From positions 8,164-14,264 of the forward strand of contig MU158453.1 in NCBI GenBank assembly GCA_015711695.1: 6,101 nt of DNA. Reading direction: 5' to 3'. The stretch's first letter is position 1. Every line of letters starts with the position of its first letter. Shown one piece after another: positions 1 through 5,452 of the stretch. The notes below the pieces were generated by a model. That model did no database searches. It saw only the letters and a list, made by a program, of their open reading frames with translations, and was not told the DNA's origin. The DNA is from Candidatus Geohydrothermomicrobium daggyaiense (GTDB taxonomy: Bacteria; Actinomycetota; Geothermincolia; Fen-727; JACVIW01). A program made the translations under genes and the position numbers.

Positions 1-102
1 CTTAACACGTTTTGGCTTTTTTTAAATACTAAACATCAGAGGTGTTTCTAATACAGTTAATCTAAATACTGTTTCGCGGAAAAAGGGCGCCTGCAGAAAG
101 TC

Positions 103-109
103 AAGGAAG
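103..109 (+). promoter_or_regulatory. Ribosome binding site of ftsQ
   Basis: The purine run AAGGAAG ends 7 bases before the TTG at 117. There is no ATG or GTG in that frame at a suitable distance, so this site supports the TTG start. Base-pairing to the 16S tail is inferred from the sequence only. Confidence 0.7.
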
Positions 110-116
110 ATTCGAA

Positions 117-872
117 TTGAAGCGTCTAAAGAGGCATCCTGATTCGAGAAGTATAAAGTGGAAGATTTCCATCTCATTACTGGTATGCAGTGTTCTGTTC
201 ATATCTGTTTTTCTGGTGCTTTTGTTTTTCACTGATTTTTTCACGATAAAAAAGATAATCGTAAGTGGGGTTTCGCATCTCGACGAGAATTACGTAAAAG
301 CAATTTCGCGAGTTAAAAGGAAGCAGAGTATTTTCACGGTTAATGTCCGTAAAGTAGAATCCAACCTTACTGGAGATCCCTGGATAGAAAAAGCCAGAGT
401 ATCCAGATCTTTGCCCGACGGTTTAAAGATCCAGGTTTTTGAAAGAAGTGTTTGCGCGGTGATAGATTTCCAGGGAGTCAGGTTCGCTGTTGACAGGAAT
501 GGATATGTAATAGAGAGGGAAAAGGAAAGAGAGTACGAAGGTTTTCCGGTTTTGAAAGGCATTGTTTCAAAAATGCCTGCTACTGGTGCGAAAATTTCAA
601 ATAAAAAAGCTAGAGAGTGCCTTGAAATAATCAGTGCTCTACCACAGGAAAACAAAAAGTTCATCAAAAAAGTTTACTTCTTAGCTGCTAAAGGAGTGTG
701 TTTCACGATTGATGTTGGTTTTGGTTCTTTTGAGCTTTTTTACGGAAAGAAAGAAGAAATAGCTTTGAAGAATGAAATCCTGGCTGCTGTGATTAACGAT
801 ATAAAAACTAACTTGAGAAAAATCAAGTATATTGATCTGCGCGTTCCCGAAGCCCCGGTTATAAAAGAATAA
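117..872 (+). CDS. ftsQ: Cell division protein FtsQ/DivIB
   Basis: This is a 251-residue bitopic divisome protein of the FtsQ/DivIB family, which joins FtsB/DivIC and FtsL in the periplasm or outer face of the membrane and links the Z-ring to septal wall synthesis. Seen in the sequence: a short basic cytoplasmic tail (residues 1-15), one membrane segment (about 17-38), then a POTRA domain (about 41-112) beginning with FTIKKIIVSG. The family block PWIEKARVSRSLPDGLKI lies at 88-105. The beta domain follows, with VDRNGYVI at 125-132 and the closing strand YIDLRVPEAPVIK at 238-250, which matches the usual family ending. Length is normal. The TTG start is chosen for the well-placed AAGGAAG upstream. 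The next gene is ftsZ after 204 bases, and ftsA, which often lies between them, is absent. No terminator is visible after the stop, so readthrough into ftsZ is possible. The protein diverges quickly in this family, so the call rests on architecture and short motifs. Confidence 0.93.
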   Translation: MKRLKRHPDSRSIKWKISISLLVCSVLFISVFLVLLFFTDFFTIKKIIVSGVSHLDENYVKAISRVKRKQSIFTVNVRKVESNLTGDPWIEKARVSRSLPDGLKIQVFERSVCAVIDFQGVRFAVDRNGYVIEREKEREYEGFPVLKGIVSKMPATGAKISNKKARECLEIISALPQENKKFIKKVYFLAAKGVCFTIDVGFGSFELFYGKKEEIALKNEILAAVINDIKTNLRKIKYIDLRVPEAPVIKE

Positions 873-877
873 TTTGC

Positions 878-905
878 TTGAAAAACTTAGATATGATGGT
901 ATACT
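878..905 (+). promoter_or_regulatory. Promoter P1 of ftsZ (sigma70-type, extended -10)
   Basis: A -35 box TTGAAA (878-883) and a -10 box TATACT (900-905) each match five of six consensus bases and are 16 bases apart. A TG at 897-898 in the extended -10 position adds support. Transcription would begin near 912 and leave a leader of about 165 bases before ftsZ. It lies just after the ftsQ stop, so ftsZ could be expressed independently of ftsQ. Inferred from sequence alone. Confidence 0.6.
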
Positions 906-921
906 TAAGCGTTAAATAAAG

Positions 922-957
922 TTGGTATTTATCTTTATATTTTGTATACTATATAAT
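922..957 (+). promoter_or_regulatory. Promoter P2 of ftsZ (tandem to P1)
   Basis: A -35 box TTGGTA (922-927) is followed after 17 bases by TATACT (945-950), and a perfect TATAAT lies directly after at 952-957. The whole stretch is very AT-rich, so chance -10 boxes are expected here and the exact box is uncertain. Use of this promoter would give a leader of about 115-120 bases and place ftsZ under two closely spaced promoters. Confidence 0.4.
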
Positions 958-1024
958 TTAAACAAATTGTTTATTTTTAATGTTTTAGAAATGGTTTTTT
1001 AACTGTGGAGCGGTCGTAGGGGGT

Positions 1025-1056
1025 AAAATAGTTAGGGCACGCCCGAACAATTTTTT
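1025..1056 (+). promoter_or_regulatory. Terminator-like hairpin in the ftsZ leader, possible attenuator
   Basis: An interrupted inverted repeat runs from 1025 to 1054. AAAAT, GTT and GGG on the left pair with CCC, AAC and ATTTT on the right around a CACG loop, with two single mismatches (A with G, A with A). Six T residues follow the core at 1051-1056. The hairpin ends only a few bases before the ribosome binding site GGAAGGGA (1063-1070). In RNA it could act as a weak intrinsic terminator or affect ribosome access. The stem is short and broken, so it may equally be chance structure in an AT-rich leader. Confidence 0.3.
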
Positions 1057-1076
1057 AAGAAGGGAAGGGAACTGCC

Positions 1077-2183
1077 ATGCCTGAAGACCTCAAACAGTTC
1101 TTTGCGGTTATTAAGGTTGTTGGAGTTGGCGGCGGTGGGAATAACGCCATTAACCGCATGATAAGGGACGGGATGACCGGTGTTGATTTTATTGCCGTGA
1201 ATACTGATGCGCAGGACTTGCTTGCCTGTGACGCGGACGTGAAAATAAGTATAGGCGAGGAACTAACGCACTTCCTCGGCACAGGCAATCAGCCCGAAGT
1301 GGGAAGGCAGGCAGCAGAAGAGCACCGGGATGAGATCAAAGAAGCCCTGAAGGGAAGTGACATGGTCTTCATTACAGCGGGTGAGGGTGGAGGAACTGGC
1401 ACAGGGGCTGCTCCAGTTGTCGCTGAAATAGCCAGGGAACTCGGTGCTCTTACTATTGGTGTAGTAACAAAGCCTTTTGATTTCGAGGGGACTTACAGGA
1501 AGAGGCAGGCAGAAGAAGGAATACAGGAACTTCAGGAGAAAGTTGACACCTTAATAATAATACCAAATGATAAGCTTTTTGAACTCACCGATTCAAAGAT
1601 CAGTATCGAGGAAGCTTTTCGCAAAGCGGATGAAGTCCTGCGTTATGGCGTTCAGGGAATAACTGACCTTATTAATGTTCCAGGTCTGATTAATCTTGAC
1701 TTTGCAGATGTGCGAAAAATCCTGTCTATTCCTGGATCAGCGCTTCTTGGAGTTGGAGAAGCAAGCGGGGAAGGCAGGGCGGAGAAAGCTGCTGAGAATG
1801 CCATATCTTCACCCCTGCTCGAGTCATCAATAGACGGGGCGAAGGGTGTAATTGTGAACATCACAGGAAGTGAGGACCTTACGCTTCAAGAAGCAAAAGA
1901 AGCAGCTGAGATAATAAAAAGAGCTTGCGACCCTGATGTTGAGTTGATTTTCGGAATAATCACTGACCCGTCAATGAAGGATCGAATCAAGGTGACTGTA
2001 ATTGCTTCTGGCATAGAGCCAGGAAGATTGGGATTTGAAAGACCGCGTATTACGAGGCGAAGAGCGGAAATTGCGGGTGAAGAAGAGATAAGAGAAAAAG
2101 GTGCAGCAAAGCGGGAGCGTCCTTCGAGAACTATAGTTGAGGAAGAAGATATAACCATACCACCGTTTCTACGAAACAGGTAA
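1077..2183 (+). CDS. ftsZ: Cell division GTPase FtsZ, conventional copy
   Basis: This is a tubulin-family GTPase of 368 residues that polymerises in the cytoplasm at mid-cell into the ring recruiting the divisome. Seen: the nucleotide loop VVGVGGGGNNAINRM (14-28), NTDAQ (42-46), the tubulin signature GGGTGTG (104-110), FEG followed by Arg141 at the sugar/phosphate contact position, and PND (163-165). The T7 loop NLDFADVR has both catalytic acids, Asp208 and Asp211, equivalent to E. coli Asp209 and Asp212. After the core (to about 314) comes a charged linker rich in Arg and Glu (about 315-357), then the conserved C-terminal peptide DITIPPFLRNR (358-368) that binds membrane anchors such as FtsA or SepF. 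The residue before the signature is Glu103 where most bacterial FtsZ have Met. The ATG start is set by GGAAGGGA ending 6 bases upstream. A strong hairpin follows the stop by about 25 bases. All catalytic features are intact, so this is the presumed active FtsZ. Confidence 0.97.
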   Translation: MPEDLKQFFAVIKVVGVGGGGNNAINRMIRDGMTGVDFIAVNTDAQDLLACDADVKISIGEELTHFLGTGNQPEVGRQAAEEHRDEIKEALKGSDMVFITAGEGGGTGTGAAPVVAEIARELGALTIGVVTKPFDFEGTYRKRQAEEGIQELQEKVDTLIIIPNDKLFELTDSKISIEEAFRKADEVLRYGVQGITDLINVPGLINLDFADVRKILSIPGSALLGVGEASGEGRAEKAAENAISSPLLESSIDGAKGVIVNITGSEDLTLQEAKEAAEIIKRACDPDVELIFGIITDPSMKDRIKVTVIASGIEPGRLGFERPRITRRRAEIAGEEEIREKGAAKRERPSRTIVEEEDITIPPFLRNR

Positions 2184-2208
2184 TATGCTTTTGATCACCA
2201 CAGTCTAG

Positions 2209-2250
2209 TAAAATCATCAACCGGGGGTTACGCCCCGGTTGATGATTTTA
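2209..2250 (+). terminator. Hairpin terminator between the two ftsZ genes
   Basis: A perfect 18-bp inverted repeat, TAAAATCATCAACCGGGG (2209-2226) with its exact complement at 2233-2250, encloses a six-base loop GTTACG. The inner part is GC-rich and the outer part is AT-rich, giving TTTTA on the 3' side. It begins 25 bases after the ftsZ stop. The symmetric A-tract and T-tract would suit either direction, but no gene is seen on the other strand. The U-tract is short and partly inside the stem, so efficiency is uncertain; an RNA-processing or stability hairpin is the alternative. Confidence 0.75.
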
Positions 2251-2395
2251 GTCAAACTTGAAGTTAAAGTTGATGCTTTAGATTTATTCTGGACCAGAGG
2301 TTTAAAGTTGTTTTTAGAAAAATATTAATAGATATTTAATGGTTGTGATTGGCGGGTATCCTCCATGTAGTAGTTTATTGTTGTACTTTGCTAAT

Positions 2396-2401
2396 AAGAG
2401 G
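2396..2401 (+). promoter_or_regulatory. Ribosome binding site of the second ftsZ
   Basis: AAGAGG ends 7 bases before the GTG at 2409 and decides that start. The resulting N-terminus aligns residue for residue with the other FtsZ through the nucleotide loop (GVGGGGNN at 16-23 in both proteins). Confidence 0.65.
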
Positions 2402-2408
2402 TTAAAAG

Positions 2409-3452
2409 GTGGACGAAAAATACTCTTCTTTTAAAGTAAAAATTAAGATTGCTGGGGTAGGCGGCGGCGGTAACAATACGCTCAACACAATGATCAAAGA
2501 TGGGATCAGGAATATTGAGTTTGTCGCGATAAACACTGACGCACAAGCCTTGAAAGGCTGTCTTGCAGAGAAAAAGATACCAATAGGTGTGGCAATAACA
2601 GGTGGGCTAGGAGCGGGAAATGATCCTGATGTAGGAAGAGCAGCCGCGGAAGAGAATTCAGCTGAAATTCAAAAGTCACTGGAAGGTGCTGACATAGTTT
2701 TTGTTACCGCAGGCAAAGGCGGCGGCACGGGAACCGGGGCAGCCCCTGTGGTGGCGAGGATAGCGAAGGAACTTGGGGCGCTGACAATAGGAGTCGTCAC
2801 AAAACCTTTTTCTTTTGAAGGAAAGAAGAAAATTGAGCAGGCATTAACCGGAATAGAAAATCTCTCGCGGGCGACTGATAGCCTGATTATTGTTTCCAAC
2901 GACAAACTCCTGGAGGTCGGGGAGAAGGTTTCGGTACTTGAAGCCTTCAAGCTTGCTGATAGTATCCTAAAACAGGCCGTTCAGGCGATCACGGAATTGG
3001 TAACGGAGCCAGGACTGATTAACGTTGATTTCGCTCATGTGAGAAACATTCTGGCGGACTCTGGCAACGCTCTTATAGGAATTGGTATTGGTTCGGGCGA
3101 AAACAGGGCAAGGACAGCTGCTTTTAACGCTATCTCGAGCCCCCTGCTTGAATTCCCTATTGAGAACGCACGGCGGGTTATCTTAAATGTTTCAGGAGGA
3201 AGTGACCTTACCCTGTATGAGGTAAACGAAGTCGCCGAGATCGTCGCGGGAGCGGTCGATCCCGAGGCTAACATGGTTTTTGGAGCAATCTTGAACGAGA
3301 AAGCCAAAGGTAAAATCAAGGTTATCGTGGTCGCTTCGGGTTTCTGGCGATCGGGTGTTCAGACCCGCGAATTTAAAGAAGAGACTAAAAAGCTTTCTCG
3401 TATGCGCTCCGTTGATAGTATTGACCTCCCCACTTTTTTGAGAAAACGGTAA
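2409..3452 (+). CDS. Second FtsZ paralogue with altered T7 catalytic loop
   Basis: This is a 347-residue FtsZ, clearly a paralogue of the upstream gene and colinear with it almost throughout. Seen: nucleotide loop GVGGGGNN (16-23), NTDAQ (42-46), signature GGGTGTG (104-110), FEG (136-138), and a C-terminal peptide SIDLPTFLRKR (337-347). Differences fall at functional sites. The T7 loop reads NVDFAHVR, so Asp207 is kept but His210 (codon CAT) replaces the second catalytic acid, E. coli Asp212. Lys141 replaces the conserved Arg (E. coli Arg142). SND replaces PND at 163-165. Lys103 precedes the signature where FtsZ usually has Met and the other copy has Glu. The linker before the C-terminal peptide is short (about 20-25 residues). 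The intact reading frame and conserved tail argue for a working protein, not a decaying one. In known FtsZ, loss of the second T7 acid strongly lowers GTP hydrolysis while permitting co-assembly; a slow or non-hydrolysing partner of the first FtsZ is my inference. GTG start with AAGAGG upstream. Confidence 0.94.
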   Translation: MDEKYSSFKVKIKIAGVGGGGNNTLNTMIKDGIRNIEFVAINTDAQALKGCLAEKKIPIGVAITGGLGAGNDPDVGRAAAEENSAEIQKSLEGADIVFVTAGKGGGTGTGAAPVVARIAKELGALTIGVVTKPFSFEGKKKIEQALTGIENLSRATDSLIIVSNDKLLEVGEKVSVLEAFKLADSILKQAVQAITELVTEPGLINVDFAHVRNILADSGNALIGIGIGSGENRARTAAFNAISSPLLEFPIENARRVILNVSGGSDLTLYEVNEVAEIVAGAVDPEANMVFGAILNEKAKGKIKVIVVASGFWRSGVQTREFKEETKKLSRMRSVDSIDLPTFLRKR

Positions 3453-3583
3453 TGCGTGAAAAACCGTCTTAAGTCTTCATCTATAATCTGTTTTGAGAGA
3501 AGTATCATTAGCTTGAACGGGAAAGCAGGCTTTAAAAATGATATACGGCCAGCTTAGCCCTATTTTACAAAAAGATCATTGTT

Positions 3584-5452
3584 TTGGAGGTTTCAATAGC
3601 GTCAGAAATGGGAAACAAAATTGCGGAAAGTCTATGGGAAAGGATCGAGCCCATTCTTCTGAGAGTTCAAAGACCCAGTAGGTATTTGGGCTGTGAATGG
3701 AATGCACCTGAAATCAACGAAGGGGATTTCAGGGTCGTCGTGGCTTACCCTGATATCTATGAGATAGGCGTAAGCAACCTCGGGTTAAGCATAATTCAGG
3801 AAATAACAAATTCGGTCGAGGGGGTTTCGTGCGAGAGAGTTTTCTCACCTGCGCCTGATATGGAAGAGGAAATGAGAAAAGAAGGAATTCCGCTTTTCTC
3901 CCTTGAATCTCATCGTCCCGTGGGCACCTGTGATATCTTTGGTATTTCGATTCCCCACGAGCTTACTTATACAAATATCCTGAATCTGATAAATCTCGCA
4001 GGCTTGCCCATAAAGGCTGTGGAAAGAAAAGAGGGACCGATTGTTGTGGGTGGCGGCTATGGAACCGTAAATCCCGAACCGCTTGCTGACTTTTTTGACC
4101 TGTTTGTTCTGGGGGAGGCCGAGGAAAGTTTTGCTGAACTTGTGATTCTTGTAAAAGAAGCAAAAGGAAAAAAGAGCAGGGAAGAAATCCTCAGGGATGC
4201 TTCACGATTGCCAGGGATTTACCGTCCTTCTGATTTCCAGTTCGCATATTTCGAAGACGGAAAAATTGCGGGCGTTAGTTCCAGTGGCCTTGCCTCGCCA
4301 GTATTGATGAAACGCGTGGTTGACCTTGATAAGCACCCCAGGCCGTTGAGACCAATCGTTCCTTTCTGTGAGGCTGTTCATGACAGGCTTAACGTTGAGA
4401 TATTCCGTGGCTGTACCAGAGGTTGCCGTTTTTGCCAGGCGGGCATGATATACCGGCCTGTCAGAGAGCGTTCTCCTAAACTTATCAGGCGTTTGATCGA
4501 GGAGACGCTTGGAATTACCGGTTATGATGAAGTTTCTCTGTGTTCCCTGTCTTCAACTGACTACACGCAGATAGTGCAAGTTGTGAATGAATTAAAGAAT
4601 AGTTTAAGCGGAACGCACGTTAGCATAACTCTTCCGTCGCTTAGAATGGATGGTTTTTCTGTAGAGATTGGGTCGGGTCTCAATGCGGCAGGCAGCCTGA
4701 CATTTGCGCCGGAAGCGGCGACAGTTCGCCTCAGGAGGGTTTTAAACAAACCAATAAGCGAAACCGAAATGATCGAGGCAATTGTAAAGGCTGTACGTCA
4801 GGGAAAAAGAAGAATCAAGCTCTACTTCATGATAGGCTTACCCACCGAAAGGGACGAGGACATAGAAGAGATACCCAAGCTCGTGTTCAGGCTTCGTGAT
4901 GCTGTGCGCGCCGAAGGTTTTCCACCTCCTTCATTCAATATCAGCGTTTCGAGTTTCGTGCCGAAAGCACATACACCCTTCCAGTGGTGCGCTCAGGAAA
5001 CTCTTGATTCGCTCGAAAGGAAACAGAGGATTTTACGTTCAGCTCTTCAAACAAGAGGTGTCAATCTTTCATGGCACGACAAGCATATGAGTGCGGTGGA
5101 AGGTCTTCTCGCCAGGGGTGACAGGCGTCTTGGGAAGGTTATTGAAAACGCGTGGAAGAAAGGCGCCAGGTTCGATTCCTGGTCCGAGCATTTCAGTTTT
5201 CCAGTATGGGAAGAGTCTTGCGTTGAAGCGGGAGTGGATATCGGATTCTTCCTTTTTCGGGAAAGAGACGAGAAAGAGATATTTCCCTGGGATCATCTCA
5301 ACTTCGGCCCATCGAAAGAGTTTCTTTTTCGAGAATACCAGCGGGCGCTTTCCTGCGAAATAACTCCCGATTGCAGGTATGACGAGTGTTACGGATGCGG
5401 TGCTTGTAAGGATAATGTGAAATCTCATTTGCTTAAGGGTGAAGGGCTTTGA
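3584..5452 (+). CDS. B12-binding-type radical SAM protein, TIGR03960 family
   Basis: This is an intact 622-residue protein of an uncharacterised radical SAM family; its reaction is not known. Order of domains: an N-terminal segment with the family phrase PSRYLGCEWN (31-40); a cobalamin-binding-like fold (about 48-190) with YPDIYEIGVSNLGL and VVGGGYGTVNPEPLADFFD; and a radical SAM barrel (about 268-480). The 4Fe-4S motif is CTRGCRFC with Cys277, Cys281 and Cys284. Further family blocks are SLSSTDY (321-327), FAPEAATVRLRRVLNK (374-389), LYFMIGLPTERDEDIEEI (413-430) and SSFVPKAHTPFQW (456-468). The C-terminal domain has ARGDRRLGKVIENAW (510-524), then a cysteine cluster (Cys591, 597, 602, 605, 608) able to bind another metal centre. 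The canonical DxHxxG of B12 proteins is not present; DIYEIG stands at that place. It overlaps the next gene by four bases and the two families are usually adjacent or fused, so they probably act together. The start is unsure: TTG 3584, ATA 3596 or ATG 3608. Confidence 0.92.
   Translation: MEVSIASEMGNKIAESLWERIEPILLRVQRPSRYLGCEWNAPEINEGDFRVVVAYPDIYEIGVSNLGLSIIQEITNSVEGVSCERVFSPAPDMEEEMRKEGIPLFSLESHRPVGTCDIFGISIPHELTYTNILNLINLAGLPIKAVERKEGPIVVGGGYGTVNPEPLADFFDLFVLGEAEESFAELVILVKEAKGKKSREEILRDASRLPGIYRPSDFQFAYFEDGKIAGVSSSGLASPVLMKRVVDLDKHPRPLRPIVPFCEAVHDRLNVEIFRGCTRGCRFCQAGMIYRPVRERSPKLIRRLIEETLGITGYDEVSLCSLSSTDYTQIVQVVNELKNSLSGTHVSITLPSLRMDGFSVEIGSGLNAAGSLTFAPEAATVRLRRVLNKPISETEMIEAIVKAVRQGKRRIKLYFMIGLPTERDEDIEEIPKLVFRLRDAVRAEGFPPPSFNISVSSFVPKAHTPFQWCAQETLDSLERKQRILRSALQTRGVNLSWHDKHMSAVEGLLARGDRRLGKVIENAWKKGARFDSWSEHFSFPVWEESCVEAGVDIGFFLFRERDEKEIFPWDHLNFGPSKEFLFREYQRALSCEITPDCRYDECYGCGACKDNVKSHLLKGEGL
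3586..3590 (+). promoter_or_regulatory. Strong Shine-Dalgarno with no matching standard start
   Basis: GGAGG is the best ribosome binding sequence before the radical SAM gene, yet it lies inside the frame if the TTG at 3584 is used. Five bases after it the in-frame codon is ATA (3596). The first in-frame ATG is at 3608, 17 bases away, which is too far for usual initiation. The true start is therefore uncertain within a 24-base range. Confidence 0.55.

Noticed and set aside
1..51. Possible tail of an upstream gene: open frames ending in TAA at 23-25 or 49-51.
   Set aside because: The few codons visible (such as LTRFGFF) match no recognisable C-terminus and the AT-rich composition looks non-coding.
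23..70. Direct repeat TAAATACT at 23-30 and 63-70, and a small hairpin at 31-47 with loop AGA.
   Set aside because: Eight bases in AT-rich sequence are expected by chance; the hairpin has only seven pairs including a wobble and no T-run after it.
2308..2340. Possible ftsZ2 promoter, TTGTTT with AT-rich sequence after it.
   Set aside because: The candidate -10 boxes are poor or at the wrong spacing (15, 19 or 21 bases).
2351..2364. Anti-Shine-Dalgarno-like TCCTCC upstream of the second ftsZ, possibly pairing with its ribosome binding site.
   Set aside because: Pairing with AAGAGG is imperfect and the stretch can instead fold locally with GGCGG; not enough to call regulation.
3446..3466. Inverted repeat ACGGT/ACCGT around the end of the second ftsZ as a terminator.
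   Set aside because: Only five pairs, a long loop and no T-run.
3452..3472. Six-codon reading frame overlapping the second ftsZ stop (TAATG).
   Set aside because: Too short, with no ribosome binding site and no conserved content.
3482..3487. Perfect TATAAT upstream of the radical SAM gene.
   Set aside because: No acceptable -35 box at 15-19 bases, so I do not call a promoter.
5069..5428. 119-codon open frame on the minus strand, and a 90-codon plus-strand frame at 5091-5363, inside the radical SAM gene.
   Set aside because: Both overlap a strongly conserved coding region in another frame and their products resemble no family.
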